Program-made: the position numbers and the translations under genes
The notes under the pieces: generated by a model
Databases searched by the model: none
What the model saw: only the letters and a program-made list of their open reading frames with translations
Told to the model about the DNA's origin: nothing
Shown: in pieces, positions 50,284 through 58,948 of the stretch
Position numbering within the stretch: position 1 is the stretch's first letter
Layout of the letters: each line of letters opens with the position of its first letter
Source: an uncultured Verrucomicrobiota bacterium
GTDB taxonomy: Bacteria; Verrucomicrobiota; Kiritimatiellia; CAIQIC01; Lenti-01
Length of the DNA: 64,000 nt
Direction of reading: 5' to 3'
Assembly: GCA_937860055.1 (NCBI GenBank)
Contig: CALMBO010000013.1
Location: 62,001 to 126,000 of the forward strand

Positions 50284-51816
50284 ATGAAAATCCAACGAGC
50301 TCTCCTTAGCGTATCCGACAAAACCGGCTTGATCGATTTTGCCCGCGGCCTCGCCGACCTCGGCATCGAAATCCTGTCCACCGGCGGCACCGCCTCCGCC
50401 CTGCGGGAGGCCGGGCTTTCTGTCGTCGAAGTCTCCACCTTCACAGGGCATCCCGAAATCCTCGACGGCCGCGTCAAAACGCTCCACCCCAAGGTCCACG
50501 GCGGCATCCTCCAGCGCCGGAGCAACCCCGATGACATGGAAACCTGCCGGAAGATGGGCCTCCATCCCATCGACCTTGTTTGCGTCAATCTCTACCCCTT
50601 CGAACAAAGCCCCTCCATCGAGAACATCGACATCGGCGGCCCCTCGATGCTCCGCTCCGCCGCCAAAAACCATGCCGACGTCATCGTCCTGACCGATCCC
50701 GCCGACTATTCCCCCGTCCTTGCCGCCCTTCGCGACGGCGGCGACCTGCCCCTCGATCGCCGCCGAACCCTCGCGCAAAAGGTCTTCTCCCGCACCTCCA
50801 CCTACGATGCGGCCATCTCCGCCTGGCTCGCCGGCGCCACCGCTCCCGAAATTCCTCTCCGCTACGGCGAAAATCCGCACCAGACCGCTACCTTCCGCCC
50901 CGATTCCCCCCTCCCTGCCGAAGCCAACCTCGCCGCCGCCCGCATCCTCCACGGCAAGGAAATGTCCTACAACAACTATGTCGACGGGGATGCGGCCCTT
51001 GAGGCCGTCCGCGAACTCCATGCTTTCCCTGCCGCCGTCATCATCAAACACACCAATCCCTGCGGCGCCGCCACCGGCGAAACCCTCGCCGCCGCGCTGG
51101 CCGCCGCATGGGAAGGCGATGTCGTCTCCTCCTTCGGCTCTGTCATCGCCCTCACCCGCCCCGTCGATCTGGCCACCGCGCAAGTCCTCAAGGGCCGCTT
51201 CGTCGAAGCCCTCATCGCTCCTTCCTTCGAACCCGACGCCCTCGAATTCCTGAAAGCCAAGTCCAAGGATATCCGGCTGATTTCCCTCGACCGCCCCCTG
51301 GCCGCACCCCTCCCGCGCAAGCTGGTCCGCCGGATCAACGGGGGCACTTTGACGCAGGATGCCGACCTCGGTGCGCCCGAAGCGTGGAATCCCGTCACGA
51401 AGGCGGCCATCCCCGACTCCCTGCGGCCCGTCGCCGACTTCGGCATCCGCATCTGCAAGCATCTCAAGTCCAACGCGATCTTGCTGGCGTGGGAATGCGC
51501 CCCCGGCCAATACGCCGTGCTCGGCATGGGCGCCGGCCAGCCCAACCGCGTGGACTCCATGCGCAAGCTGGCCATCGAGAAAGCCCGCGAAAACATCGGC
51601 CGCCTTGGCCTCGATCCCCAGAAGGTCCTCGCCAGGACGATCCTCGTCTCCGACGCCTTCTTTCCCTTCCCCGACAACATCGAGGCCGCCGCCGCCTTCG
51701 GAATCCGCTATATCGTCGAACCCGGCGGATCCAAGAAGGATGCCGACTGCATCGCCGCCTGCGACCAGCACGGCATCGCCATGGTCTTCACCGGCTGCCG
51801 CCACTTCCTGCATTGA
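50284..51816 (+). CDS. purH: bifunctional AICAR formyltransferase / IMP cyclohydrolase
   Basis: A 510-residue enzyme catalysing the last two steps of IMP synthesis. The N-terminal MGS-like domain has ALLSVSDKTGLIDFARGLAD, EILSTGGTASALREAGL and TLHPKVHGGIL. The C-terminal transformylase domain has RYGENPHQTATFRP, ELHAFPAAVIIKHTNPCGAA and the closing FFPFPDNIEAAAAFGIRYIV and GIAMVFTGCRHFLH. The start is the ATG at 50284 after GGGAGAA; the longer frame overlaps the regulator. Length is normal. Confidence 0.97.
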   Translation: MKIQRALLSVSDKTGLIDFARGLADLGIEILSTGGTASALREAGLSVVEVSTFTGHPEILDGRVKTLHPKVHGGILQRRSNPDDMETCRKMGLHPIDLVCVNLYPFEQSPSIENIDIGGPSMLRSAAKNHADVIVLTDPADYSPVLAALRDGGDLPLDRRRTLAQKVFSRTSTYDAAISAWLAGATAPEIPLRYGENPHQTATFRPDSPLPAEANLAAARILHGKEMSYNNYVDGDAALEAVRELHAFPAAVIIKHTNPCGAATGETLAAALAAAWEGDVVSSFGSVIALTRPVDLATAQVLKGRFVEALIAPSFEPDALEFLKAKSKDIRLISLDRPLAAPLPRKLVRRINGGTLTQDADLGAPEAWNPVTKAAIPDSLRPVADFGIRICKHLKSNAILLAWECAPGQYAVLGMGAGQPNRVDSMRKLAIEKARENIGRLGLDPQKVLARTILVSDAFFPFPDNIEAAAAFGIRYIVEPGGSKKDADCIAACDQHGIAMVFTGCRHFLH

Positions 51817-51860
51817 CGCCGCCCCGCCTGAAAGCGGGACAACGCAGAACCGCCTCCCAT

Positions 51861-51884
51861 GAACCGCCCCCCTCCCGGCGGTTC
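51861..51884. terminator. hairpin between convergent purH and lipoprotein genes
   Basis: GAACCGCC (51861-51868) and GGCGGTTC (51877-51884) form a perfect 8-base stem around an 8-base loop, 45 bases after the purH stop and 9 bases beyond the end of the opposite gene. A bidirectional terminator is likely, although no T run follows. Confidence 0.55.
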
Positions 51885-51892
51885 GCCGAGTC

Positions 51893-52462
51893 TTATTCCT
51901 GTTCTGTCACCACCGTGAGGTTGAGGGTCGTCGTTCCGCCCTCGGCCTGCACGATCAGGTTGGCGGTGCGATCGCCCTTCGCAAACGCCGACATGGACAT
52001 CTCCGGCGTGTTCATCGATGAACTTTCGGCCCACCCCTTGCCCTTCATCTCCGCCGAATACTTGGCGACGACGTCCTTCGAGGCGGCGGAGCTTTCCAGC
52101 ACCAGGTTGTATCCGCCGGGATAGCTCAACGAGGAGACAACGCTCGCGCCGGGATACACGTATACGTCGGCGGGGAAATCCTCCGGCATTTTGCCGGCGC
52201 CCGCCGCGCGGAAGGTCGTTTGGCCATCCGGCCCCTGGATGGTCATCTCGTCACCGCTCATCTTGACGTTGGATTTCTTCCCGTCGGCATCCGTCGTCGT
52301 GAACGACATCGTGTCGCCCGAGAGGTCCACGTCGGCGGTCACGCCGTCCCGGGACAGGCTTTTCTCGATCAGCTTCTCCGTGAGCTTCTCTTCGGCCTTC
52401 TTGCCGCAGCCCGCCACGGCCACACCGGCCGCCAGACACAAAACGATCGCGATTCGGTTCAT
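51893..52462 (-). CDS. lipoprotein of unknown function
   Basis: A 189-residue protein starting MNRIAIVLCLAAGVAVAGCG with a lipobox (VAGC), so it is probably lipidated at Cys19 and envelope-anchored. After a lysine/glutamate-rich segment (KKAEEKLTEKLIEKSLSRDG) comes a beta-rich body (DGKKSNVKMSGDEMTIQGPD), then a second domain (VYVYPGASVVSSLSYPGG; AEMKGKGWAESSSM) resembling repeats in other uncharacterised lipoproteins. CAGGAGCAG precedes the ATG. No function is assigned. Confidence 0.8.
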   Translation of the reverse strand: MNRIAIVLCLAAGVAVAGCGKKAEEKLTEKLIEKSLSRDGVTADVDLSGDTMSFTTTDADGKKSNVKMSGDEMTIQGPDGQTTFRAAGAGKMPEDFPADVYVYPGASVVSSLSYPGGYNLVLESSAASKDVVAKYSAEMKGKGWAESSSMNTPEMSMSAFAKGDRTANLIVQAEGGTTTLNLTVVTEQE

Positions 52463-52647
52463 ATGCTGCTCCTGTTTCGAGGCCCCATCCCAATCACAGA
52501 TGAAACCCCTTTTGTTTTGGACAATCTAGCAGAAGTCCCCGGATCTGGCCACCTCCATGCCGGCAGGCGCCTCCCCGGCGGAGGCGAAGGGATTCCGCCG
52601 TTTCGGCGCGCTTGAACCGCCCCCGGCTTTATGCGAAAAATGCCCAG

Positions 52648-52676
52648 TTGACACTTTCGGGATTCCCGTGCTAGAT
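52648..52676 (+). promoter_or_regulatory. recA promoter
   Basis: TTGACA (52648-52653), 17 bases, CTAGAT (52671-52676). The expected transcription start, near 52683, falls inside the SOS-like operator. This is one of the best sigma-70 matches in the window. Confidence 0.8.
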
Positions 52677-52680
52677 TGCT

Positions 52681-52692
52681 GAACATTCGTTC
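52681..52692. promoter_or_regulatory. SOS-like operator of recA (GAAC-N4-GTTC)
   Basis: GAACATTCGTTC is a perfect GAAC-N4-GTTC dyad, flanked by T and A, immediately after the -10 box and over the likely transcription start. GAAC-N4-GTTC is the core LexA site of Gram-positive bacteria. LexA repression of recA is the natural reading; no lexA gene is in the window. Confidence 0.75.
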
Positions 52693-52710
52693 ATATACAG
52701 GAGATACGCC

Positions 52711-53802
52711 ATGGCCCCCAAAACGCCCGCCGCCGCCAAGAAAGACCCCAACAGCAACCTGCCCCCGGCGCTTTCCGCCGTCCTGGCGCAGATCCAGAAG
52801 GAATTCGGCGAAGGCGCCATCATGCGCCTCGGCAACGAAGGCGCCGTCGCCAAAATCCCGGCCATCTCCACCAGCGCGCTGACCCTCGACCTCGCCCTCG
52901 GCATCGGCGGCGTGCCCCGCGGCCGCATCATCGAGGTCTTCGGCCCCGAATCCTCCGGCAAGACCACTCTCGTCCTCCACATCATCGCCGAAGCCCAGAG
53001 GAACGGTGGCATGTGCGCCTTCATCGACACCGAGCATGCCCTCGACCCCGGCTACGCCAAGAAAATCGGCGTCGACATCGACAACCTCCTCGTCTCCCAG
53101 CCCGATTCCGGCGAAGAGGCCCTCATCATCGCGGACCAGCTCATCCGCTCCAATTCCCTCGATGTGATCGTCGTCGATTCCGTCGCCGCCCTCGCCCCCC
53201 GCGCCGAGCTCGAAGGCCAGATCGGCGACTCCCACGTCGGCCTCCAGGCCCGCCTCATGAGCCAGGCCATGCGCAAGATGACCGGCATCCTCGACAAGTC
53301 CAAGACCGTCTGCATCTTCACCAACCAGATCCGCGAAAAGATCGGCGTCATGTTCGGCAACCCCGAAACCACCCCCGGCGGCCGCGCCCTCAAGTTCTAT
53401 TCCTCCGTCCGCCTCGATATCCGCCGCATCGCCGCCATCAAGGCCGGCGACGGCAAGGTCGTCGGCAACCGCACCCGCGTCAAGGTCGTGAAGAACAAGG
53501 TCGCCCCGCCCTTCACCGAGGCCGAGTTCGACATCCTCTACGCCGAGGGCATCTCCAAGGAAGGCGCCGTCATCGATGCCGCCAACGACCTGGGCCTGCT
53601 CGACAAGCGCGGCACCTGGCTTTCCTTCGACGGCCAGCAGGTCGGCCAGGGCCGGGACGCCGCCCGCGACAACCTCCGGCAGGATCCCGCCCTCCTCGCC
53701 AAAATCCGCGATGCCGTCCTCGCCAAGCACGCCGAACACGGCTCCAAGCCCTCCGGCAAGGAAGTGGGAGCCAAGACCGTCGCCGCCCCCGCCGAAGACT
53801 AG
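52711..53802 (+). CDS. recA: recombinase RecA
   Basis: A 363-residue ATPase for homologous recombination and SOS induction. The Walker A is [13 protein letters not shown] near residue 75, [40 protein letters not shown] and [20 protein letters not shown] follow, and loop 2 with [20 protein letters not shown] is intact. A short proline/lysine N-terminal extension ([16 protein letters not shown]) precedes the usual start region. GGAG lies eight bases before the ATG. Length is normal. Confidence 0.98.
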   Translation: MAPKTPAAAKKDPNSNLPPALSAVLAQIQKEFGEGAIMRLGNEGAVAKIPAISTSALTLDLALGIGGVPRGRIIEVFGPESSGKTTLVLHIIAEAQRNGGMCAFIDTEHALDPGYAKKIGVDIDNLLVSQPDSGEEALIIADQLIRSNSLDVIVVDSVAALAPRAELEGQIGDSHVGLQARLMSQAMRKMTGILDKSKTVCIFTNQIREKIGVMFGNPETTPGGRALKFYSSVRLDIRRIAAIKAGDGKVVGNRTRVKVVKNKVAPPFTEAEFDILYAEGISKEGAVIDAANDLGLLDKRGTWLSFDGQQVGQGRDAARDNLRQDPALLAKIRDAVLAKHAEHGSKPSGKEVGAKTVAAPAED

Positions 53803-53884
53803 GCCCGCCTCCCCTCTGCCGGGAACGCGGCCCGCGCTTGAAGAACAGAGGCGTCGATTTCCGGGCGGCTTGCGCCTGGGATGA

Positions 53885-53908
53885 CACGGGAAGGCTTGGA
53901 TTCCCGTG
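53885..53908 (+). terminator. possible recA terminator hairpin
   Basis: CACGGGAA (53885-53892) and TTCCCGTG (53901-53908) form a perfect 8-base stem with an 8-base loop, 82 bases after the recA stop. No T run follows directly; a T-rich stretch comes about 35 bases later. The rest of this 221-base gap before tolB shows no gene. Confidence 0.4.
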
Positions 53909-54023
53909 CTTGTCCGGCGCCTCCGCCGCCCCTTTCCTCCGGCTTTTTTCTTCATTCTTTTGTTGCATCCTCGCCGTTCTTGGATAGCATCCCCGCGTTA
54001 TTCCAACTCCAGAGGATTTCGCC

Positions 54024-55220
54024 GTGCAAAAACACATCTTGAAAACCGCATTTCTAATCGTGGCCTTGCTCGCAGGAGCCGCCTCCGCCCAGGTCAAGGT
54101 CGTCAAAAACGCCACCGACAAGGTGGGCGTAGACCTCTCTGGCATCCAGGCCGGCCCCGGCGCCGCCATGGCCGTCCGCAAGACCTTGGAAACCGACATC
54201 GCCCGCTCGGGCTGGATGCAGGTCGCCGCCCCGGGCCAGGGCGCCATCGCCGTTCGCGGCTCGATCTCCGAATCCGGCGGCCAGGTCTTGTTCGCCTGCC
54301 AGGTGGTGGACGCCGCCGGCCAGACCTATGTCAACGCCACCTATAGCCAGCCCGCCGCCCAGGCCATCTACGCCGCCCATCAGGCCGCCAATGACATTGT
54401 CTCCAAGGTCACGGGCAAGCCGACATACTTCCTTGCCAAACTGGTCATGATCGGCGCCCGGGCCGGCGCCAAGGAACTCTACCTCTCGGATGCGACCGCC
54501 CAGGATGTCCGCCAGGTCACCCAGGACAAGTCCATCGCCCTCAAGCCGCGGTGGAGCCCGGACAACCGCTTCATCTCCTATACCTCTTTCCTCAAACGAT
54601 ATCCGGATGTCTATACCATCGAACTGGCCACCGGCGCCCGCAACCGCGTGGCGTCCTATTCCGGCGTCAATTCCGGCGGCGCCATCTCGCCCGACGGCCG
54701 CTCCATGGCCCTCATCCTTTCCAAGGATGGCAATCCCGACCTCTATATCCAGGACATGGCCTCGAAGCGCCTCACCCGCCTGACCAACACCCCCCGCGCC
54801 GTCGAAGGCTCCCCCTGCTGGTCGCCAGACGGCTCCCGAATCGCCTATGTCTCCGATTCCACCGGTTCCCCCCAGATCTACCTCCTCTCCCGCTCCGGCG
54901 GAGCCCCCGAGCGCCTCACGTTCCGCGGAACCCAGAACGTCGCCCCCGATTGGGGTTCGAACGGCCTGATCGCCTACCAGTCCCTCACCGGCGGCAAGTT
55001 CCAGATCGCCATCATCGACCCCGCCGTCAAGCAGGAACGGATCATCACCCCCTTCGACGCCGCCTACGAGGATCCCTCCTGGGCCACCGACGGCCGCCAC
55101 ATCGCCGCGTCCCGCTCCATCAACTACAAGTACTCGGTTTACCTCCTTGACACCATGGGCGATAAACCCGTAGCTTTGACAATAACGGGTGATTGGTACG
55201 CACCCGCGTGGAGCCATTGA
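54024..55220 (+). CDS. tolB: TolB-like periplasmic beta-propeller protein
   Basis: A 398-residue protein starting at GTG 54024 (AGAGGA upstream) with signal peptide HILKTAFLIVALLAGAASAQ. The N-terminal D1-like domain (residues about 25-130) is followed by propeller blades with repeated WSPD/SPDG motifs (KPRWSPDNRFISYTS, GAISPDGRSMALIL, SPCWSPDGSRIAYVSDSTGS, APDWGSNGLIAY). It would work with Pal in the Tol-Pal system for outer-membrane constriction and integrity. It is slightly shorter than most TolB. tolQ, tolR and tolA are not in the window. Pal follows after 47 bases. Confidence 0.9.
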   Translation: MQKHILKTAFLIVALLAGAASAQVKVVKNATDKVGVDLSGIQAGPGAAMAVRKTLETDIARSGWMQVAAPGQGAIAVRGSISESGGQVLFACQVVDAAGQTYVNATYSQPAAQAIYAAHQAANDIVSKVTGKPTYFLAKLVMIGARAGAKELYLSDATAQDVRQVTQDKSIALKPRWSPDNRFISYTSFLKRYPDVYTIELATGARNRVASYSGVNSGGAISPDGRSMALILSKDGNPDLYIQDMASKRLTRLTNTPRAVEGSPCWSPDGSRIAYVSDSTGSPQIYLLSRSGGAPERLTFRGTQNVAPDWGSNGLIAYQSLTGGKFQIAIIDPAVKQERIITPFDAAYEDPSWATDGRHIAASRSINYKYSVYLLDTMGDKPVALTITGDWYAPAWSH

Positions 55221-55267
55221 CCCCCAGGGTCCGGAATTTAAAAAATAAACGAGGAGTAAGGATTACC

Positions 55268-55816
55268 ATGACACGCCGCTGGATGACTGCTTTGATGATT
55301 TTGCTGGCCTTGGCCATGATCGGCTCGACGGGCTGCATCAAGAAAAAGAAAAAGGCGATCGACACCGCCGCGCCCTTCGGGGACCAGGTGATCGTCGGCT
55401 ATGACGAAAATGGCAATCCGATCTACGGCAATCCCGCCGACGCCCTCGCCGGCCGCACCGACAGCGCCGAAATCGGCGCCGGTCAGTTCGAAGCCGTCTT
55501 CTTCGACTACGACAGCCCGCAGCTGAATCCCTCCGAGCAGGGCAAGATCGACGCCGTCGTCGCCTACCTGCAGCAGAACCCCACGCACGGCGTGGTCGTC
55601 GAAGGCCATTGCGACGAGCGCGGCAGCAATGAATACAACCTCGCCCTCGGCGAGCGCCGTTCCCTCGCCGTCCGCGCCGCCATGATTTCGGCCGGCATCG
55701 ATGGCGCCCGGGTCCAGACCCGCAGCTACGGCGAAGAGCGCCCCGTCGCCTTCGAGCACGACGAGAATTCCTGGCGCCTGAACCGCCGCGCGGAATTCGT
55801 GTTCACCCAGATGTAA
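55268..55816 (+). CDS. pal: peptidoglycan-associated lipoprotein Pal
   Basis: A 182-residue OmpA-family lipoprotein. The signal ends in a lipobox (IGSTGC), directly followed by IKKKKKAIDT. Residues about 75-182 are the OmpA-like peptidoglycan-binding domain: AVFFDYDSPQLNPSEQGKID, VVVEGHCDERGSNEYNLALG, ERRSLAVRAAM and SYGEERPVAFEHDENSWRLN, with NRRAEFV. It binds peptidoglycan and TolB. It is encoded last in the tolB-pal unit, and a strong terminator follows. Confidence 0.95.
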   Translation: MTRRWMTALMILLALAMIGSTGCIKKKKKAIDTAAPFGDQVIVGYDENGNPIYGNPADALAGRTDSAEIGAGQFEAVFFDYDSPQLNPSEQGKIDAVVAYLQQNPTHGVVVEGHCDERGSNEYNLALGERRSLAVRAAMISAGIDGARVQTRSYGEERPVAFEHDENSWRLNRRAEFVFTQM

Positions 55817-55843
55817 TCGCCTCCGGCCCCGTGCCGGAACCGG

Positions 55844-55883
55844 AACCGCCCGATGCTCCCCGGAGCCCGGGCGGTTTTCTTTT
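55844..55883 (+). terminator. rho-independent terminator after pal
   Basis: AACCGCCCG (55844-55852) pairs with CGGGCGGTT (55868-55876); a small inner GCTCC/GGAGC stem fills the loop and TTTTCTTTT follows. It ends the tolB-pal transcript and separates it from the convergent CHAD gene. Confidence 0.9.
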
Positions 55884-55889
55884 GGATCT

Positions 55890-56795
55890 TCACTCCGCCG
55901 CGGCTTCGAGCTGCGAAAGCCAGGCCTTCTGCAGCCGCCGGTCGGCATAGCGCCGCCAGGCGGACTTGAATTTCTTCAGCTGCGCCGCGCGGCGCTTCTT
56001 CAGCGCCCGGCGAACCTGCGCCCGCGCCACCCCCGACGGCAGATCCTTCGACAGTTCCAGCGCGCTGTCGCAATCGTGCACCTTGCCCAGCGCCGCCTGC
56101 GCCTTCGTGATCCAACGGCCCGCCCGCACGCTGGCGGAACCCAGCCCCTCCGCAAAGAACTCCGAAAGATACCGCATCCGCCGCCCCGCGCGCCGCAGGT
56201 CGTGCGCCGGCCCCTTCGAATAGTTGCCCACCCGGCGGTGGCGCTCCTCGATCAGTTCCCTCACCACCAGCATCCGCCGCGCCGCGAAGACATGGGCGGC
56301 CACGGCCTTCTTCCGGCCCCGCGGATGGCCTCGACGCAGAGATTCCCCCAGCATCCGCTTGACGCGCCGGAACAGCCCGCACGTCAGCGCGTCCGTCGCC
56401 AGATGCGTCCGCTGCCGATTCAGCATCGAAAGCACGGCCCGGCGGTCCCGCGGCGGAATCTCGCCAAGCCCCCCCGCCCGCAGCAGATCCCGGAACAGCT
56501 CGATCCACACATCCATGTCGCGCGCCTCGCCCATGCGATCGCAGACCTTCGAGATCCGCCGGTCCAGCGCATCCAGGAAATCCTCGTCCAGCTTCGCGAA
56601 CGTGGCCGCCAGGCTCCGGATGCGGCGCAGCGCCACCCGGATGTCGTGCAAGGCCTCCACGGAACCGTCCAGCGCCTTCCGTTCGTTTTGCAGGACCACC
56701 GTCCGCTGTTCCGCCAGATGCCGGCGCAGCGCCGTCCCGGCCGCTTCCTTCCGGGAAAGGCGGACGGGTTTTCTCGGAGGGGGGCGCCGGGACAT
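55890..56795 (-). CDS. CHAD domain protein (polyphosphate-binding)
   Basis: A 301-residue basic helical protein. EALHDIRVALRRIRSLAATF, FRDLLRAGGLGEIP, VRELIEERHRRVGNYSKGPA and HDLRRAGRRMRYLSEFF show the conserved histidine- and arginine-rich helices of CHAD domains, which bind inorganic polyphosphate and decorate polyphosphate granules. It starts one base after ppk1 ends, in the same operon, which supports the polyphosphate link. Confidence 0.92.
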   Translation of the reverse strand: MSRRPPPRKPVRLSRKEAAGTALRRHLAEQRTVVLQNERKALDGSVEALHDIRVALRRIRSLAATFAKLDEDFLDALDRRISKVCDRMGEARDMDVWIELFRDLLRAGGLGEIPPRDRRAVLSMLNRQRTHLATDALTCGLFRRVKRMLGESLRRGHPRGRKKAVAAHVFAARRMLVVRELIEERHRRVGNYSKGPAHDLRRAGRRMRYLSEFFAEGLGSASVRAGRWITKAQAALGKVHDCDSALELSKDLPSGVARAQVRRALKKRRAAQLKKFKSAWRRYADRRLQKAWLSQLEAAAE

Positions 56796-56796
56796 C

Positions 56797-58935
56797 TCAG
56801 GCCTGCTTTTTCTGTTCCGCCGGCCGCTGCGGCTCGAACACCGGCGCCTGCTGCTGCGCCGCCGCGGCGGCGCGCGCCTCCGCGCCCCGCTGGAACGCCT
56901 CCTGGCAGCGCAGCGCGGGATGCCTCGCATCCGGCAACCGCCGCTCATAGGTCCCGTTGGCCAGCAGCCGCCACGACTGCTTCGTGTCCGCCAGGCATGT
57001 CTCGAGGATCTGCGACAGCCTCTCCGCGCACGCCCGGTCCTCCACCGGCACCATCAGCTCGATGCGCCGGTCCAGGTTGCGCGGCATCCAGTCCGCGCTC
57101 GAAAGGAACAGTTTCGGCGCCCCCCCGTTCAGGAAACGGAAGATCCGCGCATGCTCAAGATAGCGGTCCACGATGCTGAGCACCGAGATGTTCTCGCTCA
57201 GTCCCTTCACGCCCGGCCGCAGGCAGCAGATGCCGCGCACGTTCAGCCGGATCTTCACCCCCGCCTGCGACGCCTGGTAGAGGGCCCTGATCAGCTCCGG
57301 ATCCTCCAGGGAATTCATCTTCGCCTCGATCGCCGCCGCTTCGCCCTGCGCGCTCCGCACGGCTTCGCCCTCGATCAGCTCCAGCAGGCGCGGGCGGATG
57401 CCCAGCGGGGCGGCCTCGATCTTGCGGAACTTCGCCAGCTGCGAATAGCCCGTCAGGGTGTTGAAGAACACCGAGGCGTCCGCCCCGTAATCCTCTTCGC
57501 GCGTCAGGAAGCTGGCATCCGAATACAGCCGCGCCGTCTTCTCGTTGTAGTTGCCGGTGCCGTAGTGGACATAGCGCGCCACCCCTTCCGGCTCGCGGCG
57601 CACCACCACGCAGACCTTCGCATGGGTCTTGTATCCCTTCACGCCATAGATCACCTGCGCCCCCGTGCGGGCCAGCGCATCCGCCCAGTCGATGTTGCGC
57701 GCCTCGTCGAAGCGCGCCTTCAACTCGATCAGCGCCGTCACATGCTTGCCGCGCTCGGCCGCGCGCATCAGCGCCGCCACCACCGGGCTGTTCTCGCTCA
57801 CGCGGTAGAGCACCTGCTTGATCGCCAGGGTGTTGGGATCCTCCGCCGCCTCCTGCACCAGCCGCAGCACCGGATCGTAGCTCTCGTAGGGATGCAGCAG
57901 CAGCAGGTTCCCCCGCTTCAGTACCTCGAACATCGGTTCCGAGGGCGGCGCCTCGGGCACCGCCTGCGGCGACCACGGTTCGATCTTCATCGCCTCGTAA
58001 CCCGGCAGGTTCGCCAGCCGGAAGAACGCGGCGAGATCCAGCGGCCCCGGCACCGCATAGACGTCCGCGTCCTCCACCTTCAGCGCCGTCCGCAGGAACG
58101 CCCGTGCCTCCTTCGAAGCCTGCTTTTCGATCTCGAGCCGGACGCAATCGCTTTCCCTTCGCTCCACGAGCACTTCGCGCATCTGCGCCATCAGGTCGCC
58201 CGCCAGATCGTCGCGCACGCTCATGTCGGCGTTGCGCGTGATGCGGAACGCCGCGCATTCCTCCACCTTCACCCCGGGGAACAGCCGCCCCGCGTAGGCG
58301 CGGATGATCTCCTCCAGCAGGATGTAGCCGAATCCGGTTTCCCCCGGCAGCGTCAGGAAACGGGCCAGCCCCTTCGGAACCGCCACGATCGCGTGCCGCG
58401 CCCCCCCCTCCGCCGGCGCCCCCTCCAGCCGCACATACAGCGCCAGGCCCAGTCCCGCCAGCAGGGGGAACTCCCCGTCCGGCGGCACCGCCACGGGCGT
58501 GATCACCGGAAAGATGAAATCCTCGAACATCGCCTCCACGTGGCGCAGCTGCGCCGCGCTCAGCTCCTCCATCCGCAGGCGGCGGATCCCGCCCTTGCGG
58601 AGCTGCGGCTCGATCTCCTTCTGCAGGCAGGCATGCTGTCGCTCCACCAGCTCGTGCATCCGCACCGAAATTTCCGCGAGCTGCCCGGAAGGCGCCAGCC
58701 CCGCCGGATCCGGCCGCTCCCCCCCCTGCCGCTGCAGCATCTTCAGCCCGCCGACCCGCACCATGAAGAATTCATCCGCGTTCGACGCCGTGATCGCCGC
58801 GAACTTCAGCCGCTCCAGCGGCGGCAGCGCGGAATCCTCCGCCTGCTGCATCACGCGGAAGTCGAATTCGATCCAGCTCAGCTCCCGGTTCAGGAAGAGG
58901 GACTCGCCCTCCTTGCCCTTCTTGTCCTTGCTCAT
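56797..58935 (-). CDS. ppk1: polyphosphate kinase 1
   Basis: A 712-residue enzyme reversibly polymerising the terminal phosphate of ATP into polyphosphate. FLNRELSWIEFDFRVMQQA is the N-terminal signature, and ITASNADEFFMVRVGG and FEDFIFPVITP follow. The autophosphorylated histidine is in YGVKGYKTHAKVCVVVRR (near residue 436), and the second conserved histidine is in VDRYLEHARIFRF (near residue 593). A 40-residue alanine/glutamine-rich tail (AAAAQQQAPVFEPQ) is extra. It is 13 bases downstream of ppx. Confidence 0.96.
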   Translation of the reverse strand: MSKDKKGKEGESLFLNRELSWIEFDFRVMQQAEDSALPPLERLKFAAITASNADEFFMVRVGGLKMLQRQGGERPDPAGLAPSGQLAEISVRMHELVERQHACLQKEIEPQLRKGGIRRLRMEELSAAQLRHVEAMFEDFIFPVITPVAVPPDGEFPLLAGLGLALYVRLEGAPAEGGARHAIVAVPKGLARFLTLPGETGFGYILLEEIIRAYAGRLFPGVKVEECAAFRITRNADMSVRDDLAGDLMAQMREVLVERRESDCVRLEIEKQASKEARAFLRTALKVEDADVYAVPGPLDLAAFFRLANLPGYEAMKIEPWSPQAVPEAPPSEPMFEVLKRGNLLLLHPYESYDPVLRLVQEAAEDPNTLAIKQVLYRVSENSPVVAALMRAAERGKHVTALIELKARFDEARNIDWADALARTGAQVIYGVKGYKTHAKVCVVVRREPEGVARYVHYGTGNYNEKTARLYSDASFLTREEDYGADASVFFNTLTGYSQLAKFRKIEAAPLGIRPRLLELIEGEAVRSAQGEAAAIEAKMNSLEDPELIRALYQASQAGVKIRLNVRGICCLRPGVKGLSENISVLSIVDRYLEHARIFRFLNGGAPKLFLSSADWMPRNLDRRIELMVPVEDRACAERLSQILETCLADTKQSWRLLANGTYERRLPDARHPALRCQEAFQRGAEARAAAAAQQQAPVFEPQRPAEQKKQA

Positions 58936-58948
58936 GGCCCGAACATCC

